Below, in pieces: positions 38,405 to 46,997 of a stretch of 64,000 bases of DNA; positions within the stretch are counted from its first letter, which is position 1, and every line of letters begins with the position of its first letter. The stretch lies in assembly GCA_913055645.1 (NCBI GenBank), contig CAJXLC010000001.1, positions 25,829-89,828 on the forward strand. The letters are read 5' to 3'. This DNA comes from an uncultured Pseudomonadota bacterium. GTDB taxonomy: Bacteria; Pseudomonadota; Zetaproteobacteria; Mariprofundales; Mariprofundaceae. The notes under the pieces were generated by a model. That model was not told the DNA's origin, made no database searches, and worked only from the letters and a program-made list of their open reading frames with translations. The position numbers were made by a program, and so were the translations under genes.

Positions 38405-38542
38405 TTGACGCTATTTAATGATCAAAAGAAAGATGACTATCACTGGAACAAACGCCAAAACAAAACATCTTGGGGATTGTATGTATCGGTTGGTGTGATA
38501 TGTCTAATTTTGGCGTGGCTATTGGGCACTACAGGAAAATGA
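38405..38542 (+). CDS. Small single-pass membrane protein, 45 residues
   Basis: A short gene starts at TTG 38405, five bases after a perfect AGGAGG (38394-38399), and ends at TGA 38540. The peptide has a charged, polar N-terminus (FNDQKKDDYHWNKRQNK) and one membrane helix near residues 24-41 (LYVSVGVICLILAWLLG), ending GTTGK. It is a bitopic membrane micro-protein of no known family to me. A GTG at 38399 is in frame but lies on the ribosome site. The following lipoprotein gene starts 11 bases after its stop, so it is probably in the same operon. The 120 bases before it (38281-38400) hold no other gene. Confidence 0.6.
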   Translation: MTLFNDQKKDDYHWNKRQNKTSWGLYVSVGVICLILAWLLGTTGK

Positions 38543-38553
38543 TGGAGGTTAGG

Positions 38554-39132
38554 GTGTTATCAAGAAAGTATATGATGTTGTTGTTGCTATTGTGCGTTTT
38601 ATTTAATACAGCTTGCGTAAGTGGTATTATTTTAGGGGGGGCGACTGCATCCAGTGCAGCTTTTGATGAGCGTCCAGTAGGTCAACATTTTGATGATGTT
38701 AGCATTGCGACCGAAATTGATGCTCGTTTGGTTGCTGAGAAAGATATGCCATCACGCTGGGTGAGTATTGAAGTGATTGAAGGTGTTGTGATACTGACGG
38801 GTTATTTGCCTAGTCAGGCTCATATTGATCGTGCGGTGTTGCTATGTCGTTCTGTTAAAGATGTGAAGGATATTGATAATCAACTCCATATTGGTGAACC
38901 GTCCACAAGCAGTTTGTTTAGTGATAGTTGGATTACAGCACAGGTAAAGAGTAAGTTTTTAAGTGATGCATTGGTTAGTGGGATGAGTATTCATGTTGAG
39001 ACAGTTGCTGGAAAAGTTTATTTGCAAGGCGTATTGGCATCAGAAGGGCAGCGTTATCGTGCAATGGAATTGACCAAATCCGTGGATGGGGTTACAGCGG
39101 TTGTTGATTTATTACGTCTTCGCTCGAAATAA
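38554..39132 (+). CDS. dolP: Two-BON-domain outer-membrane lipoprotein (DolP/YraP-like)
   Basis: A 192-residue lipoprotein with lipobox Cys21 (LFNTAC). Two BON domains follow, about residues 47-115 (ATEIDARLVAEKDMPS...EGVVILTGYLPS) and 118-190 (WITAQVKSKFLSD...VETVAGKVYLQGVL). DolP binds anionic phospholipid and supports BAM function and envelope integrity. The start is GTG 38554 with GGAGG 5-6 bases upstream; longer readings overlap the 45-residue membrane protein. Its TAA overlaps the next ATG. Location after yraN and a SIS gene matches E. coli. Confidence 0.87.
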   Translation: MLSRKYMMLLLLLCVLFNTACVSGIILGGATASSAAFDERPVGQHFDDVSIATEIDARLVAEKDMPSRWVSIEVIEGVVILTGYLPSQAHIDRAVLLCRSVKDVKDIDNQLHIGEPSTSSLFSDSWITAQVKSKFLSDALVSGMSIHVETVAGKVYLQGVLASEGQRYRAMELTKSVDGVTAVVDLLRLRSK

Positions 39133-39617
39133 TGAGGCAGCATTCATTGGCGATATTGCAAGAGCTTTGTCAGCAACGTGACATATGGCGAGAGCAAGGT
39201 AAGCGCGTAGTATTTACCAATGGCTGCTTTGACTTATTGCACCCAGGACATATCGCTTATTTGCAAGATGCCAAGGCACTGGGTGATGTATTAATCATTG
39301 GTTTAAACGATGATGCTTCTATTCAACGTTTGAAAGGCAATGCACGACCTGTCAATTCTTTAGCGGATAGAGCCGTGATGCTCATGGCCCTAAAATCTGT
39401 TGATAACGTTGTGGCATTTTCAGAGGATACACCATTCAATTTAATTTCAGCGTTGTTGCCTGATGTTTTGGTAAAAGGCGGTGATTACACCCCTGATAAC
39501 ATGGTTGGAGCAGATATTGTGCAAGCTGCTGGTGGAGATGTGACAACGATTCCATTTTTAGATGGTTATTCATCAACACGTTTGATACAGAAGATTATAG
39601 CACTGGAATATCATTGA
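39132..39617 (+). CDS. D-glycero-beta-D-manno-heptose 1-phosphate adenylyltransferase
   Basis: A 161-residue nucleotidyltransferase of the HldE C-terminal-domain (RfaE2) type, acting in ADP-heptose synthesis for LPS core. VVFTNGCFDLLHPGHIAYL holds the HxGH motif and LVKGGDYTPDNMVGA is the family's second signature. The kinase domain found in fused HldE is absent, so a separate HldA-type kinase must exist elsewhere. The ATG overlaps the dolP stop (TAATG) and the gene's TGA overlaps pdxB. Confidence 0.9.
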   Translation: MRQHSLAILQELCQQRDIWREQGKRVVFTNGCFDLLHPGHIAYLQDAKALGDVLIIGLNDDASIQRLKGNARPVNSLADRAVMLMALKSVDNVVAFSEDTPFNLISALLPDVLVKGGDYTPDNMVGADIVQAAGGDVTTIPFLDGYSSTRLIQKIIALEYH

Positions 39618-40762
39618 TGGCTAAACCCTTAAAAATCATTGCTGATGAACATATTTGGGGTGTGCAAGAGGCATGTGAACATTTATCAGGTTATGATGTC
39701 GATTTGCGCATATTGCCTCCCAAAGAGATGACATCACAAGCAGTGAAAGATATTGATATATTATTAACACGAACAGGCACCAAGGTTGGGGCAGAATTAT
39801 TAACAGGTTCAAGCGTGTGTTTTGCGGGCACAGCTACGATTGGTGATGATCATTATGATAAAACATGGCTTGATGCGCATGGCATTACTTGGGCAACGGC
39901 TGCAGGATCATCAACAGGTTCTGTTTTAGAGTATATGTTAGCAGCTTTGTTGGAGTTGCAAGATCAGAAAAAGATTGATTTATCATCCATGACACTGGGC
40001 ATTATTGGGGCGGGGCGTATTGGCGGTCGACTTGTTGATATTTGTAAAGCTTTGGGTATCAAAGTGTTGGTCAATGATCCACCACGTCAACGTTTAGAGG
40101 GTGATGAAGGTTTTGTGAGTTTGGATGAGCTATTACGCCAATCTGATGTGATAACATTGCATACACCGTTGATTTCTGAAGGTAAAAATAAAACTTACCA
40201 CCTGTTGGATGGCAAATGTTTGAATGTCTTTCAAGGAAAAGTGGTGATGAATGCTGCGCGTGGTACTTGCATTGATTCTGTTGCTTTATTGGCTTGGATG
40301 AACAGCAAAGAGAATGCCTATGCTGTTTTGGATTGTTGGGAGCATGAGCCGAATATTTCTCGCGAATTATTAGGTCATAAACAATGCGTACTTGCGACAC
40401 CGCATATTGCGGGACATTCGTTGGATGGAAAAGCAGCGAATACACAGTATATTTATGAAGCTTTGTGTGATTATTTGAAGATTGAGGCTGTATGGAACAT
40501 GCATGATGATTTACCTGATGTTTCATATGTTAATGATGAAGCATTTGAATCTTGGGCAGCTTTACATCATAAAGTGAAGTCTGTGTATCCTATGAAGCAA
40601 GATCATGAGTCATTGGCAGCTTGTGCAACCCTTGATGAAGATGAGATTGCCAAACGATTTGTTTATTTACGCCGTCATTATCCTGTACGCCGTGCATGGG
40701 ACAAACAATCATGGGCGCTTTCACAGATATTAAAAGCAACGTATTCAAGGAAGTTAGGATGA
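39617..40762 (+). CDS. pdxB: 4-phosphoerythronate dehydrogenase
   Basis: A 381-residue 2-hydroxyacid dehydrogenase of vitamin B6 synthesis. IIADEHIWG opens the protein; [14 protein letters not shown] and [16 protein letters not shown] are PdxB-specific. The Rossmann motif is [15 protein letters not shown], and the catalytic residues lie in [19 protein letters not shown] and [12 protein letters not shown]. The start at 39617 overlaps the previous stop by one base (TGATG). Its end overlaps orn as ATGA. Confidence 0.93.
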   Translation: MAKPLKIIADEHIWGVQEACEHLSGYDVDLRILPPKEMTSQAVKDIDILLTRTGTKVGAELLTGSSVCFAGTATIGDDHYDKTWLDAHGITWATAAGSSTGSVLEYMLAALLELQDQKKIDLSSMTLGIIGAGRIGGRLVDICKALGIKVLVNDPPRQRLEGDEGFVSLDELLRQSDVITLHTPLISEGKNKTYHLLDGKCLNVFQGKVVMNAARGTCIDSVALLAWMNSKENAYAVLDCWEHEPNISRELLGHKQCVLATPHIAGHSLDGKAANTQYIYEALCDYLKIEAVWNMHDDLPDVSYVNDEAFESWAALHHKVKSVYPMKQDHESLAACATLDEDEIAKRFVYLRRHYPVRRAWDKQSWALSQILKATYSRKLG

Positions 40763-41313
40763 ATAAACAGAATAAGGATAATTTGGTCTGGATGGACTTG
40801 GAGATGACTGGTCTTGACCCTAATGTGGATACGATTCTTGAAATTGCAACCATCATCACTGATGGGCAATTGAATATTGTTGCAGAAGGTCCAAATATTG
40901 TCATTCATCAACCCGATTCTGTATTGGATGCTATGGGTGATTGGTGTAAAGAGCATCATGGAGCTTCTGGGCTGTCGGCAAGAGTGCGCACATCAACGAC
41001 TTCGATGCTTGATGCTGAACAGCAAAGTTTGGCATTTATAAAACAATATGTGCCACAAGGTGTATCACCACTATGTGGTAACTCCATTCATCAAGACCGT
41101 CGTTTCCTTGTGCCTTATATGCCAACATTAGAAGGCTATTTGCACTATCGAAATGTTGATGTCAGTACGGTGAAGGAGCTAACCAGACGTTGGTACCCTC
41201 ATATTGAAGCACCTGTGAAAGCAGGTGAGCATTTGGCATTAGCGGATGTGCGTGAATCCATAGCAGAATTAAAATCTTATCGCGAGCAAGTTTTTATATC
41301 AAATATGTTATAG
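40759..41313 (+). CDS. orn: Oligoribonuclease
   Basis: A 184-residue DEDDh 3'-5' exonuclease that clears very short RNAs, including pGpG from c-di-GMP breakdown. [12 protein letters not shown] gives the first Asp13/Glu15 pair, [15 protein letters not shown] the second, and [14 protein letters not shown] the final His and Asp. ATG 40759 has AAGGAAGTTAGG upstream and overlaps the pdxB stop. A PilZ-like protein is encoded convergently next to it. Confidence 0.96.
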   Translation: MNKQNKDNLVWMDLEMTGLDPNVDTILEIATIITDGQLNIVAEGPNIVIHQPDSVLDAMGDWCKEHHGASGLSARVRTSTTSMLDAEQQSLAFIKQYVPQGVSPLCGNSIHQDRRFLVPYMPTLEGYLHYRNVDVSTVKELTRRWYPHIEAPVKAGEHLALADVRESIAELKSYREQVFISNML

Positions 41314-41319
41314 CGTGTG

Positions 41320-41417
41320 CTTAGGAGTCTGCCGGACTTAGATGATTATTGCGAGAGATAGCGGGGTTGAGGTGGTTTTTTCGTAGTAAGTCAGGCTAAG
41401 TCTGACAGACTCCTTAG
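41320..41417. repeat. REP/MITE-like element with 22-base inverted ends
   Basis: CTTAGGAGTCTGCCGGACTT and, 54 bases further on, CTAAGTCTGACAGACTCCTT form imperfect inverted repeats of about 22 bases enclosing an unrelated GC-rich/T-rich centre. The whole is 98 bases and fills the gap between orn and the convergent gene. The right arm supplies the TAA stop of the minus-strand gene. The same AGGAGTCTG...CAGACTCCT palindrome occurs alone at 54157-54177. No transposase is in the window. Confidence 0.65.
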
Positions 41418-43039
41418 TCATCAAAGTTAAAATTTTGTGTGGTTTTTAATTCTTCGGCAGGCGTGATGGCACATATGCAATAATTGCCACCATTCTTGGT
41501 TATTTCGACGACTTTAAAGTAAGCGCCTTTGCCGTCTCGTTTGAGAACAAAGGTCATGTTTTTGAATATACGAGAGTCTGGAAAAACCGCTGTATGATAG
41601 CGTTTTCCAGGTTTTACCAATACAGGCCAACTGCGAGCCATGTTTTTATCATCTGTTACCCCACCCATAATGACGCCTTGGTATAATTTAAAATCATGTT
41701 TAAAGAAATGAATGCCCATACGTTGCTCGCCAACCTTCACCTCTTTTAGCCAGCTAATAATACCTAACAAGGGCTCGTTGTTGTAGGGTATCCAGCTCAT
41801 GCCAACAAGGGAACCCACTGCGGATAAAGGTATGTAATCACCTAATTTTTCCAATCCAACGCCATGTTGACTTATATCAGTGACAGACCAAGTTTCAGGT
41901 GTCATAAGATCAGATGGAGCAAATTCATACTCATCCAAAATTTGTGCGGCATGTGCCTCTGTAAATGCTTTGGTAGCATCCCATTCAACTACCAAACGTG
42001 TGCCTGTATATGTTTTTCGTTTAGCGGCTCTATCACGACTTCGTAAGGTGTTTAGAATAGCGTTGCCACCAATAATCGTGCCATGTAATGCTTCTTCGGT
42101 GTGTAGGTCATTGCGTTGTAATGCTGGGTTTTTTAAAACGGTTTCGACACGACCAACTGCTGTAATTAAACGCTCAATAAAATGATCAGCCTCCATAACA
42201 ATGACATCACTGCTAATCTCACTAGGTAATGAAGATACAACTTTTGCGGCATCGTTGGGACGGCTACAGTAGGTGATAATAAAAGTTTCCCCAGATGTTT
42301 TTTCTGGTTTATCTGTTTTGCGAAGGAAATATGGCTCTAAAACACTGGTATGGTGTTGTAACTCTTGCCATATCACTTGTTGTTCATGGGGTGTTTTACT
42401 GTAAAAATCCAGCATACGCATCATCTCATAGTTGCTCACAGCTAGAAATAGACGTTTCTTTTCGGATATATCCTGTTTATTAAGTGCGGGAATAACACTA
42501 AGACCGAGTCGCATAAGATCAAATACTTGTCTGGTTGTAAGAATTGCGGGTGATTGATATTTTTCAAGGCCAATACGCAGCATTTTAACAGCTAATTCCA
42601 ATGCATTAGAGACCATATCGACTAGAATACGGTAGTAACTAGGCTCGCTTTGTGCTGCTTTACGCACCAAATCAACACCAATCTTGTGCGCATTCAGAAC
42701 AGCAGCAGTCATTTCCGCATCGAATAATTCTAATTCGCGCTCAAATCTTCCCAATACTTTAAGCCTGTAGTGAAGAGGAATCATTGGATTGGAATTGAGT
42801 TTGGCTAAATATGATTTAATGCTTTTTTGTAGTAAAAGCTTCTCATCGCTGGAGTCGCCTGAAATATATTGATTCAGCCGTTTTTCAATATCAGTAAATG
42901 GTAGTGTTAATGCATCTGTTAGCAGCTCTGCTTTACCAAGATCAAGTTTTTGAGGGTGCAGCCGTAGGTCAGTATCCAGTTCAAAGGACACTGTTTCCAT
43001 AAGTCGGTTTGCATCTTCTGTGCTTGTACCTTGCTGCAT
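41414..43039 (-). CDS. Large cytoplasmic protein with PilZ-like C-terminal domain
   Basis: A 541-residue protein of unknown function without signal peptide or membrane segments. The first 370 residues are mainly helical. From about residue 384 the pattern WSVTDISQHGVGLEKL, then LVGMSW, LGIISWLKEV and MGIHFF looks like a PilZ beta-barrel (DxSxxG...G.I.W...G..F), a fold that often binds c-di-GMP. I cannot see a clean upstream RxxxR with its usual spacing, so nucleotide binding is unproven. TAAGGA lies 6 bases before the ATG. Its last codons run into the repeat element, which provides the stop. Confidence 0.6.
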   Translation of the reverse strand: MQQGTSTEDANRLMETVSFELDTDLRLHPQKLDLGKAELLTDALTLPFTDIEKRLNQYISGDSSDEKLLLQKSIKSYLAKLNSNPMIPLHYRLKVLGRFERELELFDAEMTAAVLNAHKIGVDLVRKAAQSEPSYYRILVDMVSNALELAVKMLRIGLEKYQSPAILTTRQVFDLMRLGLSVIPALNKQDISEKKRLFLAVSNYEMMRMLDFYSKTPHEQQVIWQELQHHTSVLEPYFLRKTDKPEKTSGETFIITYCSRPNDAAKVVSSLPSEISSDVIVMEADHFIERLITAVGRVETVLKNPALQRNDLHTEEALHGTIIGGNAILNTLRSRDRAAKRKTYTGTRLVVEWDATKAFTEAHAAQILDEYEFAPSDLMTPETWSVTDISQHGVGLEKLGDYIPLSAVGSLVGMSWIPYNNEPLLGIISWLKEVKVGEQRMGIHFFKHDFKLYQGVIMGGVTDDKNMARSWPVLVKPGKRYHTAVFPDSRIFKNMTFVLKRDGKGAYFKVVEITKNGGNYCICAITPAEELKTTQNFNFDD

Positions 43040-43082
43040 ATAGTTCCTTATAGTGCATCTTAATTATGAGTGAGTCTACTAT

Positions 43083-43111
43083 GAAATAGTCGTTTTTGAA
43101 TAGTTTGTCAA
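43083..43111 (-). promoter_or_regulatory. Promoter for the PilZ-like gene
   Basis: On the minus strand a perfect TTGACA (43106-43111) is followed after 17 bases by TATTTC (43083-43088, three of six). The gene starts about 44 bases downstream. Confidence 0.4.
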
Positions 43112-43181
43112 AGATATGGAATAAAATGCCATATTACTTTTGCATGATAACTAAAATTTCTCTCATCTATGTGCAGGGTGC

Positions 43182-43209
43182 TTGACCATAGCCAGTCTAT
43201 AACCATAAT
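43182..43209 (+). promoter_or_regulatory. Promoter for yceD-rpmF-plsX-fab operon
   Basis: TTGACC (five of six) and CATAAT (five of six) are 16 bases apart; the transcript would start near 43216, about 32 bases before the yceD GTG. Confidence 0.55.
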
Positions 43210-43247
43210 GCCGCTTTCTTTGGTCGCTTGGCTAGAGTGGAGGCTGT

Positions 43248-43784
43248 GTGTCAGATAAGGTTTGTATCAATCTTCAGGATATTTCAGCAGCAGGAAAATC
43301 ATGGAATATGGATATTACTGCGGCAGTGTTGATGGATGTAAACTGTGGTGATGTAGATGCTTTAAAGCATGTGTGTGACGATGCTCATTGGCAAGGTGCG
43401 ATTGAGCGAGCTTATGGCGTTTATACCTTGCGTGGCAAGTGGTCAGTATCGGTATTGCGGCAGTGTGATCGTTGTATGGATAAGTTTGAATGGGGTATTA
43501 AAGGTGAGTGTGCACGCAGTTATGCCTTTGAAGAGCCTCTAGATATGGAAGAGGAAGAGCGTGCTGATATAGAAGTTGTATCGCCACCAGGTGTGTTAAA
43601 TTTGGTGGATGTATTGCGTGAGGAAGTTTGGTTGGCATGGAAACCTTGTGTAATATGTAAGGATTCATGTAAAGGTTTGTGTCAGGGTTGCGGTGTAAAT
43701 CTCAATCATGATGTGTGCCAGTGTAAAGGTGATTATAGTGATAGCCCCTTTGCGGCATTGGCAAAAATGAAATTTGATGCTTAA
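43248..43784 (+). CDS. yceD: YceD/DUF177 family protein
   Basis: A 178-residue protein of the family encoded just before rpmF in most bacteria and thought to act in 23S rRNA/L32 assembly. It has a central CDRC and a C-terminal cysteine cluster (CVICKDSCKGLCQGCG), a possible metal site, with the family's acidic central stretch (EEEER). GTG 43248 has GGAGG 4 bases upstream. A sigma-70-type promoter lies 40-65 bases upstream. Confidence 0.9.
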   Translation: MSDKVCINLQDISAAGKSWNMDITAAVLMDVNCGDVDALKHVCDDAHWQGAIERAYGVYTLRGKWSVSVLRQCDRCMDKFEWGIKGECARSYAFEEPLDMEEEERADIEVVSPPGVLNLVDVLREEVWLAWKPCVICKDSCKGLCQGCGVNLNHDVCQCKGDYSDSPFAALAKMKFDA

Positions 43785-43835
43785 TGATGAGTTTGTTCAT
43801 TATGAAGCGTCAGTTAATGAGTAGGAGTAAGTGAA

Positions 43836-44018
43836 ATGGCAGTTCCAAAGAGAAAAACCAGTAAATCAAAACGTAATATGCGTCGTGCCCACGATGGTAT
43901 TACTGTTGCAGCAATGAGCGAGTGCCCTGAGTGTGGTGAAACTATGCGCCCACATCATGCGTGCCAAAGCTGTGGTCAATACAAAGGCCGTGAGGTTCTT
44001 GAGAACACTGAAGCTTAA
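43836..44018 (+). CDS. rpmF: 50S ribosomal protein L32
   Basis: A 60-residue protein starting MAVPKRKTSKSKRNMRRAHD. Two CxxC pairs (CPEC and CQSC) are intact, so this is the zinc-binding form. Order yceD-rpmF-plsX-fabH is conserved widely. Its TAA overlaps an ATG that is in frame with plsX. Confidence 0.96.
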   Translation: MAVPKRKTSKSKRNMRRAHDGITVAAMSECPECGETMRPHHACQSCGQYKGREVLENTEA

Positions 44019-44041
44019 TGCCTTCTGTGGGTGAGACCAAT

Positions 44042-45049
44042 ATGAGTCGAATTTTACTCGATGGACATGGTGGGGATGATGCCCCTCATGTTGTTATTGA
44101 TGCATTGTCTCAGGTGCTCTCCAAACAAAATGAAAATGTAAAGTTCGGTATTTGTGGGCAGCCAGAAGTGCTGATTCCTGTGCTTCGAGAGCAGGGCTTG
44201 GAAGACGTGGTGGATATTGTTCCAGCGGCGGATGTGATTGATATGTGCGATCCGCCAGCGATTGCTTTGCGCCGTAAAAAACAGTCATCGATTCATGTCG
44301 CTGCGCGTGCCGTGCGTGATGGTGAGTGGGATGCTATGGTAAGCGCGGGGAACACGGGCGCTTTGATGGCGATATCTAAATTAATTTTGAAAACATTGCC
44401 GGGTATTGATCGACCCGCTGTAGCATCCTTGATTCCAGCGGATGGTGGCAGCACATTCTTTCTTGATATTGGTGCGAATGTTGATTGTTCTTCGGAGCAC
44501 TTGGTACAGTTCGCTGTGATGGGTAGCAGCTATTTACAAGCAGCTGAAGGCGTTGAGTCGCCACGTGTGGGCTTGTTGAATATTGGTTCTGAAGATATTA
44601 AAGGTACCGATGTTATTAAAGTTGCAGCAGCACGTTTGCGAGAATCAAATTTAAATTTTATTGGTAATGTTGAAGGTACAGACATATTCACAGATAAGGT
44701 GGATGTGGTGGTGTGTGATGGTTTTGTAGGCAATGTTGCTTTAAAATCAATGGAAGGTTTGGCAAAGTTGATGTTGACACAAATTAAAGGTGAATTGACA
44801 TCCTCTGTGATTGCCAAAGCGGGTGCTTTATTGGCAGGTAATGCTTTGCGAAGGGTGAAAAATTCGTTAAACCCAAGTGAGCATAATGGCGCACCTTTTT
44901 TGGGTTTGAATGGTATTGTTGTGAAAAGTCATGGTTCGGCGGATGCCTATGCTTATGCTTGTGCTATTGATGTGGCTGTTCGGGAAGTGGAAGCAAAACT
45001 TATTGAACGCACGCTTGAAAGCATGAATCAAATGGTGGACGTAGAATGA
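44042..45049 (+). CDS. plsX: Phosphate acyltransferase PlsX
   Basis: A 335-residue enzyme that makes acyl-phosphate from acyl-ACP for phospholipid synthesis. ILLDGHGGDDAP is the family start (DAMGGD in most), followed by ALRRKKQSSIHVAAR, MVSAGNTGALM and DGFVGNVALKSMEG. ATG 44042 follows GGGTGAG at good spacing; ATG 44018, overlapping the rpmF stop, is an in-frame alternative without ribosome site. ATGA overlap with fabH. Confidence 0.93.
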   Translation: MSRILLDGHGGDDAPHVVIDALSQVLSKQNENVKFGICGQPEVLIPVLREQGLEDVVDIVPAADVIDMCDPPAIALRRKKQSSIHVAARAVRDGEWDAMVSAGNTGALMAISKLILKTLPGIDRPAVASLIPADGGSTFFLDIGANVDCSSEHLVQFAVMGSSYLQAAEGVESPRVGLLNIGSEDIKGTDVIKVAAARLRESNLNFIGNVEGTDIFTDKVDVVVCDGFVGNVALKSMEGLAKLMLTQIKGELTSSVIAKAGALLAGNALRRVKNSLNPSEHNGAPFLGLNGIVVKSHGSADAYAYACAIDVAVREVEAKLIERTLESMNQMVDVE

Positions 45050-46047
45050 ATTTAAATACCCATATTGTTGGTGTTGGTGGTTATTTACCCGAACGTATTT
45101 TAAGCAATGAAGAGTTATCCACTATGGTTGATACTTCAGATGCATGGATTCGTGAGCGAACTGGTATTACACAAAGGCATATTCTTGCTGAAGACCAACA
45201 AACATCGGATTTGGCTACAGCAGCAGCACAGCAAGCATTGGATGATGCGGGTATCAGTATTGATGATATTGATGCGCTTGTAGTTGCAACCACAACCCCA
45301 GATATGATTTTCCCTTCTACAGCCAGTATTGTGCAATATAAATTGGGAGGCAAAGATTTCCCAGCTTGGGATATTCAGGCTGTTTGTTCGGGCTTTGTGT
45401 ACGGTTTGGCGCAAGTGGATGGTATGATGCGTTCAGGTATGTTCAAGCGTGTATTATTGATTGGTGCTGAATCGATGTCGCGTATTGTGGACTGGACTGA
45501 TCGCAATACCTGTGTGTTGTTTGGTGATGGTGCTGGCGCGATGGTGCTGGAAGCCAAAGAAGAGCAGGGCGGTATGATTGGTTCTGTGCTTCATTGCGAT
45601 GGGTCATATCGGCATTTATTGATGGCAGAGCATAAGTGTGCAGGTAATGCGCCAGGTAAGAACGTTGATTTTCGAGTGGATGCAGCAGGTGTTGCGGCTA
45701 TTGAAATGAAAGGTAATGAAGTATTTCGTGTGGCTGTTACAAAATTAGGCGAAGTGGTTGGTGAAGTGCTTGAAAAGTATGAAATGAGTAAAGCAGATGT
45801 CGATTGGCTTATTCCACATCAAGCAAATATTCGTATTTTAAAGGCGACAGCTAAAAAAATGCAGATGCCTGAAGAACGTATGGCAGTAACGGTTGATCAA
45901 CATGCCAATACATCATCAGCCAGTGTTCCTTTGGCATTGAATCATTTATATCGTCAGGGCAAATTTGAGTCAGGACAAGTGTTATTACTGGAAGCATTTG
46001 CTGGCGGTTTTGCTTGGGGTGCAAACTTGATAAGGTGGAGTAAGTAG
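45046..46047 (+). CDS. fabH: 3-oxoacyl-[ACP] synthase III
   Basis: A 333-residue condensing enzyme that starts fatty acid chains from acetyl-CoA and malonyl-ACP. The catalytic triad is Cys114 in AVCSGF, His in IPHQANIRIL and Asn in HANTSSASVP. It also shows GDGAGAMVLE and the C-terminal GGFAWGANLIRW. Coupled to plsX before it (ATGA), and its TAG overlaps the fabD GTG. Confidence 0.96.
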   Translation: MNLNTHIVGVGGYLPERILSNEELSTMVDTSDAWIRERTGITQRHILAEDQQTSDLATAAAQQALDDAGISIDDIDALVVATTTPDMIFPSTASIVQYKLGGKDFPAWDIQAVCSGFVYGLAQVDGMMRSGMFKRVLLIGAESMSRIVDWTDRNTCVLFGDGAGAMVLEAKEEQGGMIGSVLHCDGSYRHLLMAEHKCAGNAPGKNVDFRVDAAGVAAIEMKGNEVFRVAVTKLGEVVGEVLEKYEMSKADVDWLIPHQANIRILKATAKKMQMPEERMAVTVDQHANTSSASVPLALNHLYRQGKFESGQVLLLEAFAGGFAWGANLIRWSK

Positions 46048-46997
46048 TGACTCAAAACGTAAAACAACATTTAGCATTCTTTTTTCCGGGTCAAGGTTCT
46101 CAATCCAAAGGCATGCTTGCTGATTTTTTAGCAGAAGAGCGTATTGTGCAAGATGTTTTTTCTGAAGCATCTGATGTTTTATCTTATGATATGTCTGCTT
46201 TGGTATTGCATGATGCCGAAGATAAGCTTAATCAAACTGAATATACGCAACCTGCATTATTAACGGCTTCAACGGCGTTGTTTCGTTTGTGGCAATCACG
46301 TGGCGGTGCGATGCCAGCACAGATGGCAGGTCACAGTTTGGGTGAATATTCTGCATTGGTTGCAGCAGGTGCATTGAGTTTTAAAGATGCTGTTGCTTTG
46401 GTGGCTTTTCGTGGTCAAGCTATGATGCAAGCTGTACCTGCTGGCGTGGGTAAAATGGCGGCAATTATTGGTTTGGATGATGATAAAGTAGTGGAGCTTT
46501 GTGAATCTTCTTCAAATGATACGGATAAAGTTTGGGCAGCCAACTTTAATTGCCCCGGGCAGTTGGTTGTAGCTGGTCATGCAGCAGCAGTTGAGCGTTT
46601 GATGCTTGTTGCCAAAGAAGCTGGAGCCAAGCGAGCGTTACCGTTAGCTGTGAGTGCACCATCACATACACCTTTGATGCAAGTAGCGGCCGATGCGATG
46701 CAGAAGCAACTATCTCAAACGACATTAAGTGCACCATTATGCGCTGTATGGAGCAATGCACGGGCAGTTGCATTGAATGATGTGGAAGATATTCGAACGG
46801 CTTTGGTAGAGCAATTGATATCGCCTGTACGTTGGACTGAAATCATTCAGAAAATGTCTGTGAACAGCATTACATCAGCTGTTGAAATGGGACCAGGTAA
46901 GGTGTTATCTGGTTTGGTTCGGCGTGTTGATAAGAATCTCTCTGTTGCATCAGTATTCACACCAGATTTAATGGATAAGGCGGTAAATGATGAGTGA
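46047..46997 (+). CDS. fabD: Malonyl CoA-ACP transacylase
   Basis: A 316-residue enzyme that charges ACP with malonate. FFFPGQGSQSKGM opens the protein, the nucleophile Ser97 is in AGHSLGEYSAL and the active-site His is in SAPSHTPLM. The start is GTG 46047 overlapping the fabH stop. The end overlaps the fabG start region by 8-11 bases. Confidence 0.95.
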   Translation: MTQNVKQHLAFFFPGQGSQSKGMLADFLAEERIVQDVFSEASDVLSYDMSALVLHDAEDKLNQTEYTQPALLTASTALFRLWQSRGGAMPAQMAGHSLGEYSALVAAGALSFKDAVALVAFRGQAMMQAVPAGVGKMAAIIGLDDDKVVELCESSSNDTDKVWAANFNCPGQLVVAGHAAAVERLMLVAKEAGAKRALPLAVSAPSHTPLMQVAADAMQKQLSQTTLSAPLCAVWSNARAVALNDVEDIRTALVEQLISPVRWTEIIQKMSVNSITSAVEMGPGKVLSGLVRRVDKNLSVASVFTPDLMDKAVNDE

